From contig CALFPM010000073.1 in NCBI GenBank assembly GCA_937919155.1, positions 1 through 24,985 of the forward strand: 24,985 bases of DNA, given 5' to 3'. Below, piece by piece: positions 8,234-14,814 of the stretch. Below the pieces are notes generated by a model. The model was not told where the DNA came from. It made no database searches and saw only the letters and a list, made by a program, of their open reading frames with translations. The DNA comes from an uncultured Clostridia bacterium (GTDB lineage: Bacteria > Bacillota > Clostridia > Oscillospirales > Acutalibacteraceae). How positions within the stretch are numbered: position 1 is the stretch's first letter; each line of letters begins with the position of its first letter. Made by a program: the position numbers and the translations under genes.

Positions 8234-8674
8234 TCAGATTTTAATTTTGAAAACAGCTTTTTTGATTTTCTCAGTTCCCATCTTTATGCAGGGCTTGTGT
8301 GTGTCTGCAGGCGCAAGAAAAGCAAAAGTTCCTTCGGTGAGTGCAACGCGGGTTGCCGCCACTGTCTGTCCCTTGAAAAATTCCATATCAGGCTTGTAAC
8401 CTGTTGAATCTGTTGCAAATTCAATGGGAAGAACATCGATTGCTTCTTCGCCTGTGATTGCAAGCTGAAGGTCATGATATTCTCTGTGAGCCTCATAATC
8501 ACCGCCTGTTGCAGGCTCATATTCGGCAATGTTTACTTTTATGCCCTCCGCAACATCATAGCCGCCGCATTCCATTGACTTAAGGTCGTTTTTCTCAATG
8601 AAATCTGCGATTGCGGCAAAAGCAGGATTGAATTCGGAATAGAGTTTAAGATTTTTTGCAGTATCAAATATCAT
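8234..8674 (-). CDS. YhcH/YjgK/YiaL family protein
   Basis: This small (about 147-aa) cytoplasmic cupin-like protein belongs to the YhcH/YjgK/YiaL (DUF386, EbgC-like) family, whose members occur with sialic acid and other sugar-catabolic genes; proposed roles include sugar anomer or epimer handling. The core shows EGIKVNIAEYEP, HREYHDLQ, a DVLP stretch and a C-terminal FLAPADTHKPCI, the usual conserved His/Glu-rich blocks. Length is normal. I prefer ATG 8674 (MIFDTAKN) over ATG 8683 because AAGGAG abuts the latter with no spacing but lies about 9 nt from the former. It is divergent from the GH30 gene, which fits a role in using released sugars; that link is inference. Confidence 0.85.
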   Translation of the reverse strand: MIFDTAKNLKLYSEFNPAFAAIADFIEKNDLKSMECGGYDVAEGIKVNIAEYEPATGGDYEAHREYHDLQLAITGEEAIDVLPIEFATDSTGYKPDMEFFKGQTVAATRVALTEGTFAFLAPADTHKPCIKMGTEKIKKAVFKIKI

Positions 8675-8704
8675 ATATAACATCTCCTTAGTGTGGATAA
8701 ATCC

Positions 8705-8732
8705 ATTATATAACTTCGGTCAGAAAAGTCAA
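8705..8732 (-). promoter_or_regulatory. Promoter of the YhcH-family gene
   Basis: On the minus strand TTGACT (8732-8727), a 16-bp spacer and a perfect TATAAT (8710-8705) lie about 30 bp ahead of the start codon. Confidence 0.75.
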
Positions 8733-8740
8733 TATTCCGA

Positions 8741-8769
8741 TTGACACATATTTTCATTGATGTTAAACT
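8741..8769 (+). promoter_or_regulatory. Promoter of the GH30 gene
   Basis: A perfect TTGACA (8741-8746), a 17-bp spacer and TAAACT (8764-8769) with TGT before the -10. It is back to back with the YhcH promoter; the two -35 boxes are 8 bp apart, so the genes may be co-regulated. Confidence 0.75.
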
Positions 8770-8816
8770 GAAAGAAAAAGCAAAGGGGGAGAGGAGTCAT
8801 AAAGTACATATGTATT

Positions 8817-10205
8817 GTGCTTGCATGGCTGCAGGCTTTCGCGTTTTCTGTTTTTACTTCAGACAGAATTCAGTCAATAGGAGTGAATAAATTTATGGAG
8901 CACCAGACTTTTGAAACTTTTGGTACAAGCTCTGCATGGTGGTCGCAGACCGTTGATGATGAAAAAACAGCAAGAGAAATTGCAAGACTTCTTTATGATG
9001 AAGAAACAGGTCTGGGACTTGATATTTACCGCTACAATATCGGAGCAGGCGAAAAAGAAAATCCTGATTGCCGCATCGGCGACCCCAACCGCCGCACGGA
9101 AAGTTTTTATGTTCTCAACGCAGAAACAGGGGAATATGGATATGATTTCACCCGCGATGCCAATGCCCGCAGAATGCTTGATATGGCGGTGGAATACGGT
9201 GCAAGCGAGGTCATTCTTTTCTGCAACAGTCCTCATTTCTCAATGACTGCAAGCGGTCATGCATCGGGCGGACTGACAGAATATGCCTCCAATCTGCCCA
9301 AAGAAAATTACGGCGCTTTTGTTGATTATGTGCTGACAATAGCCGATTGGTTTGTGGCACAGGGATATCCCGTGACCGCAATTTCGCCCATTAACGAACC
9401 TCAATGGAAATGGGGCGGCGATTGGGTCGGTCAGGAGGGTTGTCACTACACGGCGGATGAAACCGTTGAGGTGCTCGAGCTTTTTGCAGTGGAAATGAAA
9501 AAACGCAACTCGCCTTATAAGCTCAGCGGACCCGAAAGCGGCGAGCTTTCTCCGGGATATTATGAATACATAGACAAATTTTTTGCAAGTGAGATATTGA
9601 ATGAATTCTGTGATGCTTACAGCGGACACAGCTATTGGGTTGATAACAAGCATTGGATAAAATCTGAGGTCGGAACGAAATTTGCGGAACAATTTCCCGG
9701 CAAAAAGCTGGAGATGAGTGAATGGTGCGAACTGCCCCTGACCATAGACTCAACCACAATTGACAGCGGACTTTATATGGCAAACATAATTGTTCAGGAT
9801 CTTAATCTTCTGAACGCGGTGTCCTGGCAAAGCTGGACGGCGGTCAACGGTGACGGTCTGATGGAGCTTGTCAATGGAGAGCTTGTGATTTACAGCAGAT
9901 ATTATGCTTACAAACATTTCTCGTCATTCATTGAGCGGGGGATGGTGAGAGTTGATGTTATGGACAGTTTTGAAGAGAAAAGCAACATTGCATCAACCGC
10001 TTTTACCGATGGTGAAAAGACCGTGCTTGTGCTTGTCAATAACGCGGAAAATCCGCAGAGCATAAAGCTTTGCAGCATTTATGATTCGGCTGAGATTTAT
10101 GTTACTGATGCGACCCGAAAGCTTGAAAAATCAGATATCGGTGCAAGGCAGAAAAGTGTTGAACTGCCTGCCAAAAGCATTGCAACTGTTGTTATGTATA
10201 AATAA
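8817..10205 (+). CDS. GH30 family glycoside hydrolase
   Basis: This 462-aa retaining beta-glycosidase of clan GH-A, family GH30, matches the family in order: FETFGTSSAWW at the N-terminus, SPINEPQW with acid/base Glu194, SEW with nucleophile Glu302, then a small C-terminal beta domain ending in AKSIATVVMYK. Substrate specificity (glucan, galactan, xylan and others) cannot be told. The start is doubtful. GTG 8817 is about 20 nt from the purine-rich ribosome site at 8783-8796. The frame is open further up to ATA 8799, which sits at normal spacing and would give a signal-peptide-like KYICIVLAWLQAFAFSVFTS. ATG 8895, with its own AGGAG, would give a cytoplasmic enzyme. It has its own promoter and terminator. 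Confidence 0.88.
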   Translation: MLAWLQAFAFSVFTSDRIQSIGVNKFMEHQTFETFGTSSAWWSQTVDDEKTAREIARLLYDEETGLGLDIYRYNIGAGEKENPDCRIGDPNRRTESFYVLNAETGEYGYDFTRDANARRMLDMAVEYGASEVILFCNSPHFSMTASGHASGGLTEYASNLPKENYGAFVDYVLTIADWFVAQGYPVTAISPINEPQWKWGGDWVGQEGCHYTADETVEVLELFAVEMKKRNSPYKLSGPESGELSPGYYEYIDKFFASEILNEFCDAYSGHSYWVDNKHWIKSEVGTKFAEQFPGKKLEMSEWCELPLTIDSTTIDSGLYMANIIVQDLNLLNAVSWQSWTAVNGDGLMELVNGELVIYSRYYAYKHFSSFIERGMVRVDVMDSFEEKSNIASTAFTDGEKTVLVLVNNAENPQSIKLCSIYDSAEIYVTDATRKLEKSDIGARQKSVELPAKSIATVVMYK

Positions 10206-10206
10206 G

Positions 10207-10240
10207 AACAGGCTGGCCCGATTGGGTCAGCCTGTTTTTT
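10207..10240 (+). terminator. Intrinsic terminator of the GH30 gene
   Basis: A 13-bp stem with one G-T pair (10207-10219 with 10224-10236), GATT loop and a six-T tail. The stop codon of the converging lipoprotein gene (10239-10241) overlaps the tail; on that strand the hairpin is followed only by a weak CTTATTTATA. Confidence 0.9.
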
Positions 10241-11132
10241 AGTGATTTGTGATGAGTTTCGGATTGTTGGTGAATGCAATGTCAAGAGTCATCAGTGAGT
10301 GGTTATAGATGATGTAAATGCCGTAGGTAGCGTTGTCAATATCCTTGACTGCATCAACCATGGTGACATTAAAGCCGTCAACGGTTGCGGTTGTTATGGG
10401 GCCGCTGAATTTTGCCTCACCAATCAGGTCACAATAGTCTTCAAAATCATCCTGACTTACACTCACAAAGCAGTTGCCGCGGCCGTTTGTGCCGAGAAAA
10501 TCCCAATGCCAGTTGGGGGACAGGCCGTTTGAAGGATCGCCTGAAATAAATTCAAGACTTGCATCGTGACCGCAATAAATTCCGTTGCCCACACTGAAGC
10601 CGTTGAATTCGGGAAAATACTGAAGAAGTGTGTCGGGCATACCTTTTGTCACAGGCACAATGTCAATGACAACAGTGGTTTCCGAATTCTTTGTTTCATT
10701 ATTGAGTGTGTTGTGAGAACTGTTGACTTTTATGATTTTTTCGCCGTCACACCAATATCCGTGCAAACCGTTTCTGTAATAATCTATTCCGTCGGTTACA
10801 ATTCTTGAACCGCCTTTGTAGTTGCTGTCAAGAAAGGCATTTGTGAATGTGTGCAGACTGTTGGTGGGGCAGGTGAATCTTATTCTCACCCAATCGGAGG
10901 CGTAGTCGCTCTCGTCAGTTTCGTGGTTGCCCTGGGCAATTTCAAAGTTGTATGTGCCGTTGGGCGGTGCGGGAAAATCGGCAGGAAGCAGGTCTGAACC
11001 CCATTCCGTGATAATCTTTTTTTCTGTTGCCGTAACGGAAGATGTCGGCGGATTTGATGTTGTTCCGTCCGTTGAACAGGCACAAAGGAACAACATTGAA
11101 AGCGCGAGTGTTATTGCACAAATCTTTTTCAT
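10239..11132 (-). CDS. Lipoprotein of unknown function
   Basis: This 297-aa surface lipoprotein has an MKK start and a hydrophobic core, and a lipobox L-C-A-C with the modified Cys at 19. A Ser/Thr/Pro-rich linker (about 20-37) follows. The mature part is soluble, rich in aromatic residues and Asn/Asp, with features such as WGSDLLPADFPAPPNG and a C-terminal YGIYIIYNHSLMTLDIAF. I do not recognise the family; the WGSDLLPADFP phrase resembles segments in small Clostridial lipoproteins without assigned function. GGAG lies 10 nt before the ATG. Its promoter overlaps the terminator of the upstream secreted-protein gene, so it is probably expressed separately. Confidence 0.8.
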   Translation of the reverse strand: MKKICAITLALSMLFLCACSTDGTTSNPPTSSVTATEKKIITEWGSDLLPADFPAPPNGTYNFEIAQGNHETDESDYASDWVRIRFTCPTNSLHTFTNAFLDSNYKGGSRIVTDGIDYYRNGLHGYWCDGEKIIKVNSSHNTLNNETKNSETTVVIDIVPVTKGMPDTLLQYFPEFNGFSVGNGIYCGHDASLEFISGDPSNGLSPNWHWDFLGTNGRGNCFVSVSQDDFEDYCDLIGEAKFSGPITTATVDGFNVTMVDAVKDIDNATYGIYIIYNHSLMTLDIAFTNNPKLITNH

Positions 11133-11142
11133 AAACTATTCT

Positions 11143-11181
11143 CCAAAACAAAAAGTGAACGGTGTTTCTACCGTTCACTTT
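11143..11181 (-). terminator. Intrinsic terminator of the secreted-protein gene
   Basis: On the minus strand a perfect 12-bp stem (11181-11170 with 11163-11152), loop AGAAAC and a TTTTGTTTT tail. It lies 33 bp after the stop at 11215. The first arm also contains a likely -10 box for the next gene. Confidence 0.88.
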
Positions 11182-11205
11182 ACCACATTATTATGAATTT
11201 TTCAA
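11177..11205 (-). promoter_or_regulatory. Promoter of the lipoprotein gene, overlapping a terminator arm
   Basis: On the minus strand TTGAAA (11205-11200), 17 bp, then TAAAGT (11182-11177) with TGG before it. The 14 bases CACTTTACCACATT (plus strand) also occur at the epimerase promoter near 18549, which supports a true promoter. Confidence 0.5.
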
Positions 11206-11214
11206 TAGTGCAGA

Positions 11215-12423
11215 TTAAAGAAGGAAAGAAATGAAAGAAAAAACTTCGGTGAAAATTTCAAAAAATGTTGAGAGTGAATATCTGATGTAATAAGTCGCAT
11301 CTGCGGCTCCGTAATCAAAGAAATCACTTATATCGTCACACTCGAGAACGGCAATGACAGAGTCTTTGAGAAGACGGAAAGATTTTTTGAAGAGCCTTTG
11401 ACCGTTGCTTGCAAGATTTGAAAAATTTTCGTTGGCAGTCGCTTTTTCTTCGTTGCAATCGTAGGACTTGAGAACGGTTCCCGAGAACATAACGTTCAGA
11501 AAAACTTCGCCGTTTTCTTCTGCGGATTCAAGATAATAATATATCTCTGTGGCGTCAGGAAGAGTGACGGAATTGTCATGTTCCGAATTGAATATCACGC
11601 TTTTTTCGGTGCTGTCCGAGAAGGTGAAAGTGATTGTTTCTTCTGCGGGAATATATCCGTTGAATCCGTCATAATAAACCTTTGCATCAAGGTATTCCTC
11701 AACATTGTGAATTTCAGCGGATTTTATAACATCGGTGATAAGATAAACATCGATATCAACGCTGAATTCCTCGCCGAAAAAGAGTGCTTTTACGGTGTTT
11801 TTGCCGCTTTTGATGTCGGTTTTTGTCATTGCTTCAAGGTAGTTAAGGGACATTTTGTTGCCTGAGGAAAATGTCAACACCGCATCTGCATAAATCTCAC
11901 AGAATTCTCCGTAACCGTAAATGTCACGGTCAAGAAGCAAAGTGCCGTCAACTGCAACGGATTCAATCTTATCGCCCTCATAAGCAATAGTCAGAGTTTT
12001 GTCGGTGATGGCGGTGTTGCAGTCAAATCCGATGATGTTTTCGCCTTTTTCAAGCCTGAACACAGGGCGGTAGAAATTGTTTTCCGTTCTGTAGCGGAAG
12101 TATTCGGCTTCGTTGTATGCAACGCCGTTTTCAAAGATTTCGGGAGTGCCTATCCATCCGTCAAAAACATAGTCGGTAAAGCCGATTGAATAAAATCCGC
12201 TTTCAGGTGCGTTGAAAACACAGTAGCAGTAGTAAGAATCCTCGGGCATTGTGAATTTGTTCTCACCTGCGGTGAGTGTGCCCGCGTAACTGTAGTTTTG
12301 TTCCCAACCGTAATAGTCCCAGAAAATCTCATCTGCGGGTTCTGCGGCGAAGGCTGAAACACAGCCGAGTGCCATAACGGCAGCGAGCAAAGCCGCAACA
12401 ATTGCTCTGAAAGTTTTTTTCAT
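11215..12423 (-). CDS. Secreted protein of unknown function
   Basis: This 402-aa exported protein starts at ATG 12423 behind a very strong AAGGAGGAC and has a classic signal peptide (MKKTFRAIVAALLAAVMALG, cleavage near AFAAEP). The mature chain is acidic and rich in Tyr, Phe and Glu, with alternating hydrophobic strands such as ENIIGFDCNTAITDKTLTIAY and SGKNTVKALFFGEEF. This suggests beta-sandwich/Ig-like repeats; the latter part repeats the theme of a strand pair ending in a tested residue pattern like TITFTFSDST. The C-terminus ends hydrophobic (FFEIFTEVFSFISFLL) without an LPxTG motif or basic tail. The frame remains open 96 codons upstream through a MITE-like element, but the signal peptide and ribosome site fix the start here. 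Family unrecognised. Confidence 0.78.
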   Translation of the reverse strand: MKKTFRAIVAALLAAVMALGCVSAFAAEPADEIFWDYYGWEQNYSYAGTLTAGENKFTMPEDSYYCYCVFNAPESGFYSIGFTDYVFDGWIGTPEIFENGVAYNEAEYFRYRTENNFYRPVFRLEKGENIIGFDCNTAITDKTLTIAYEGDKIESVAVDGTLLLDRDIYGYGEFCEIYADAVLTFSSGNKMSLNYLEAMTKTDIKSGKNTVKALFFGEEFSVDIDVYLITDVIKSAEIHNVEEYLDAKVYYDGFNGYIPAEETITFTFSDSTEKSVIFNSEHDNSVTLPDATEIYYYLESAEENGEVFLNVMFSGTVLKSYDCNEEKATANENFSNLASNGQRLFKKSFRLLKDSVIAVLECDDISDFFDYGAADATYYIRYSLSTFFEIFTEVFSFISFLL

Positions 12424-12437
12424 TATTTTGTCCTCCT

Positions 12438-12715
12438 TAGCGTGGCGAACATAATCCGAACCGTATTTTTGCCGGATAATTTTCGCCACTTCTTCGTTAA
12501 AATACTCGCAAATCCACAAAGGATTTGCTGTGTTTTCTGCCTTGAATTGTCTGAAAATCCTCTCGACAAAAAATCTTCGACCCGAAAGTGAAGGATTTTC
12601 AGATGATTTTTGGATGTTGAGGATGACGACAGGCTGACGCCTTTCTAATCCGAAACACCGAAAAGCGCTGAAAAGACTCGCTTTCGGGCAGGTTCGGATT
12701 TTGATCGCCACGCTA
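12438..12715. mobile_element. MITE-like element with 25-bp terminal inverted repeats
   Basis: The left end 12438-12462 and the right end 12691-12715 are inverted copies differing at two positions. Both begin with TA followed by GCGTGGCGA and end in AATCCGAACC inward. TA at both outer ends fits a TA target duplication as made by IS630/Tc1/mariner-type transposases. The 278-bp interior codes for no transposase but holds further inverted repeats: 8-bp GCAAATCC/GGATTTGC (12508-12528), 12-bp TCTGAAAATCCT/AGGATTTTCAGA (12550-12603) and CCCGAAAG/CTTTCGGG. It lies between the promoter at 12743-12771 and the ribosome site of the secreted-protein gene, so it forms most of that mRNA's leader. Read on the minus strand it is open in one frame throughout. 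Confidence 0.75.
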
Positions 12716-12742
12716 CGGGGAAATCCCCCCTCGTTTGACTTA

Positions 12743-12771
12743 ATGTTAGCACGGAGAAAGTCTGCTGTAAA
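12743..12771 (-). promoter_or_regulatory. Promoter of the secreted-protein gene, upstream of the MITE
   Basis: On the minus strand TTTACA (12771-12766), 17 bp, TAACAT (12748-12743), with TGC before the -10. Transcripts would cross the whole MITE-like element before reaching the start codon at 12423. Confidence 0.5.
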
Positions 12772-12875
12772 TGATTATTACGGGATTGAAATCAAACTGT
12801 AAATACTTGTAATTTTCTGTAACGGATTTGTAATTTTTCCTATACAAAACGGAGCTTTTATGTTACAATTGTAAC
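12766..12875. promoter_or_regulatory. Phased TGTAA repeats and a 14-bp palindrome (candidate operator region)
   Basis: TGTAA occurs on the plus strand at 12766, 12798, 12808, 12818, 12829 and 12870, spaced 32, 10, 10, 11 and 41 bp, close to whole turns of the helix. The last copy is half of the perfect palindrome GTTACAATTGTAAC (12862-12875), which covers the -10 of the pseudouridine synthase promoter and contains TACA-N2-TGTA, the form bound by BlaI/MecI/CopY-type repressors. Two copies are extended to TTGTAATTTT, 21 bp apart. Function is inferred. Confidence 0.5.
12841..12869 (+). promoter_or_regulatory. Promoter of the RluA-type gene
   Basis: TATACA (12841-12846), 17 bp, TACAAT (12864-12869) with TGT just before it. 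The -10 lies inside the 14-bp palindrome. Confidence 0.5.
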
Positions 12876-12894
12876 CGGTGAAAGGAGGGGCAGA

Positions 12895-13773
12895 ATGGCA
12901 AGAAGCATTGATTACACCGTGCCGCCCGAATATGAGGGCAGAAAAGTAGTTCATTTTCTGCGCGGTTATTGCGGTTTTTCCGCAAGAGTTATGCGAAAGG
13001 TGAAATATTCACTGAAGCTTAACGGAGCGCAGACACGCACCATAGACAGAATCAGGGGCGGAGACATAATCAACGTTGTTATTCCCGATGACGATGTTCT
13101 CCCCGAAGCACTTGAAGCGGAGCTTGACATCATTTATGAGGATGACGATATTCTTGTTGTCAACAAATCTCCGTTTATGGCGATGCATCCCACTCATAAC
13201 CATCAGGGAGATACCCTTGCAAATGCTGTTTCCGCTTACCTTTCAAGCAAAGGGAAAGGCGCCGCTTTCAGGTCTGTAGGCAGGTTGGATAAAGGTACAT
13301 CGGGAGTGGTAGTGTGTGCTCTGAACCCCCTTGCCGCAAGCAAGCTTGCAGGGCAGATAAGCAAGGAATATTATGCTTTTGTCCGCGGCAATCTGACGGG
13401 TGAAGGCAGGGTGGATGTTCCCATTTACCGACCTGACCCGATGAAAACTCTGCGTGCCTGTTCATATGAACTCGGTGTTGAACCTGCGGTCACAAACTGG
13501 AGAGCCGAAAAAAATTTTGACGGTGCAACACTGCTGAGTCTGCGTCTTGAAACAGGCAGAACTCATCAGATAAGGGTGCATATGTCATTTTGCGGAAATC
13601 CGCTTGCGGGTGACACAATGTACGGCGATTTTATGCCCGAGATCGGACATCAGCTTCTTCATTGCCGCAGTTGCAGTCTTGTTCATCCCGTTTCACAGGA
13701 AGAGATGCTTTTTGAAGCTGAATTTCCCGAAGATTTCATAAATGCAATGGAAATACACAACAAAACTGAATAA
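12895..13773 (+). CDS. RluA family pseudouridine synthase
   Basis: This 292-aa cytoplasmic enzyme isomerises uridine to pseudouridine in rRNA or tRNA. An N-terminal S4-like RNA-binding region (residues about 12-65: VVHFLRGYCGFSARVMRK, then KLNG and RGGDIINVVIP) precedes the catalytic domain. The active-site motif is GRLDKGTSGVVV with catalytic Asp132; the usual His before Arg is Gly here. Other family blocks follow: YYAFVRG, LETGRTHQIRVHMSF and GNPLAGDTMYG. Which RNA position is modified (RluA, RluC, RluD or TruC-like) cannot be told. ATG 12895 follows AAAGGAGGGG. It has its own promoter, and is followed by an AT-rich stretch without a clear terminator. Confidence 0.93.
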   Translation: MARSIDYTVPPEYEGRKVVHFLRGYCGFSARVMRKVKYSLKLNGAQTRTIDRIRGGDIINVVIPDDDVLPEALEAELDIIYEDDDILVVNKSPFMAMHPTHNHQGDTLANAVSAYLSSKGKGAAFRSVGRLDKGTSGVVVCALNPLAASKLAGQISKEYYAFVRGNLTGEGRVDVPIYRPDPMKTLRACSYELGVEPAVTNWRAEKNFDGATLLSLRLETGRTHQIRVHMSFCGNPLAGDTMYGDFMPEIGHQLLHCRSCSLVHPVSQEEMLFEAEFPEDFINAMEIHNKTE

Positions 13774-13808
13774 AAATCAACATTATTTTTATAAAAATAC
13801 ATTTTTAC

Positions 13809-13837
13809 TTTACATTTTGGTTTTATAATGTTATAAT
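13809..13837 (+). promoter_or_regulatory. Strong promoter of the amino-acid ABC operon
   Basis: TTTACA (13809-13814), 17-bp spacer, perfect TATAAT (13832-13837) with TGT before it. Confidence 0.85.
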
Positions 13838-13868
13838 GCATGTATTAAAATATACGGAGGCTATCCAA

Positions 13869-14738
13869 ATGAAAAAGTTTCTCAAGGCATTTTCACTCAT
13901 AATGGTAATCGCAATGCTTGCAACAACACTTTTTGCTTGCGGCGACACAAAGACAGATGACCCTGCAGCAAAGGCAGTTAAGGTTATCGACATTGAGCTC
14001 ACTCAGGAAGAATATGCATTCGGCGTTGACAAAACTCAGCCCGAGCTTCTTGCACAGGTTAACACCTTTATCGCAAAGATCAAGGGTGACGGCACATTTG
14101 ACGAAATCTGCAACAAGTATTTCGGTGACGGCACACCCACAGCGGTTAAGTCAGCAGCTCTTGACCCCTCAAAGGATCAGCTTGTTGTTGCAACAAACGC
14201 AGCTTTCGAGCCTTTTGAGTACACAGTAGGCGAAGACTACTACGGCATCGATATGGAAATTGCAGCTCTCCTTGCAGCTGAACTCGGCAAAGAGCTTGTA
14301 ATCAGCAATATGGACTTTGATTCAGTTTGCCTTTCAGTCGGTCAGCAGAAGTGCGACATCGCAATGGCAGGTCTCACAATCAAGCCTGACAGAGAAGAAT
14401 ATGTTAACTTCTCAGATTCATACTATGAGGCATCACAGAAGCTTATCGTTAAGGGTGATGACACAGCATTTGACGCTTGCACAGATGCAGCAGCAGTTGA
14501 AGCAATTCTCAATACATATGATGCATCGACCAAAATCGGCGTTCAGAACGGTACAACAGGTCAGTTCTATGTTGAAGGTGATGAAAGCTGGGGCTTCGCA
14601 GGCTATGAAGTAACTTGCGTAGGATACAAGAACGGCTCACTTGCAGTTCAGGACCTTATCAACGGCGGTGTTAACTATGTTATCATCGACTCAGCACCTG
14701 CAGCTTGCATCACAGAGGCTATCAACGCTGTTCAGTAA
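13869..14738 (+). CDS. Amino-acid ABC transporter substrate-binding lipoprotein with permuted domain order
   Basis: This 289-aa membrane-anchored receptor (SBP_bac_3 type) delivers a polar amino acid or similar solute to the permease next door. The start is ATG 13869, 8 nt after GGAGG; the lipobox is LFAC with Cys24. Residues about 103-289 follow the family from its normal beginning (LVVATNAAFEPFEY, GIDMEIAALLAAELG, MDFDSV, CDIAMAGLTIKPDRE, VNFSDSYYEASQ, IGVQNGTTG) but stop after VNYVIIDSAPAA. The expected ending of the family instead sits in front, at residues about 37-86: LTQEEYAFGVDK, PELLAQVNTFIAKIK, DGTFDEICNKYFG. So all parts appear present but in permuted order. Codon use is strongly biased, as in a highly expressed gene. 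Confidence 0.9.
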   Translation: MKKFLKAFSLIMVIAMLATTLFACGDTKTDDPAAKAVKVIDIELTQEEYAFGVDKTQPELLAQVNTFIAKIKGDGTFDEICNKYFGDGTPTAVKSAALDPSKDQLVVATNAAFEPFEYTVGEDYYGIDMEIAALLAAELGKELVISNMDFDSVCLSVGQQKCDIAMAGLTIKPDREEYVNFSDSYYEASQKLIVKGDDTAFDACTDAAAVEAILNTYDASTKIGVQNGTTGQFYVEGDESWGFAGYEVTCVGYKNGSLAVQDLINGGVNYVIIDSAPAACITEAINAVQ

Positions 14739-14765
14739 ATTTTAAGGCAAAATTAAAATGAAGAT

Positions 14766-14792
14766 GTAACCTCACCACTGCGGTGAGGTTAC
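14766..14792 (+). promoter_or_regulatory. Intercistronic hairpin after the binding-protein gene
   Basis: A perfect 11-bp stem (GTAACCTCACC, 14766-14776, and GGTGAGGTTAC, 14782-14792) with a 5-nt loop and no T tail. Such hairpins commonly stabilise the upstream message or damp read-through, giving more binding protein than permease. Confidence 0.65.
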
Positions 14793-14814
14793 TCTGTCAA
14801 AAGGGATAAATGCT

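Noticed and set aside
8810..8890. A short ORF beginning ATGTATTGTGCTTGC inside the GH30 start region.
   Set aside because: About 26 codons, out of frame with GH30, with no protein-like features; kept only as a curiosity of the doubtful start.
12424..12711. A 498-aa version of the secreted protein starting at GTG 12711.
   Set aside because: The added 96 residues are the translation of the MITE-like element; the strong ribosome site and signal peptide at 12423 fix the real start.
12798..12838. The phased TGTAA array as a CRISPR or plasmid iteron array.
   Set aside because: Repeat units are only 5-10 bp with no spacers of constant length, no cas or rep genes nearby, and it lies between two promoters.
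12862..12875. Copper-responsive (CopY) control of the pseudouridine synthase.
   Set aside because: The TACA-N2-TGTA core fits, but no copper gene or regulator is in the window, so naming a signal would be guesswork.
13774..13808. AT-rich stem (ATAAAAAT with ATTTTTAT) as a terminator of the RluA-type gene.
   Set aside because: No G-C pairs in the stem, so it is unlikely to stop transcription by itself.
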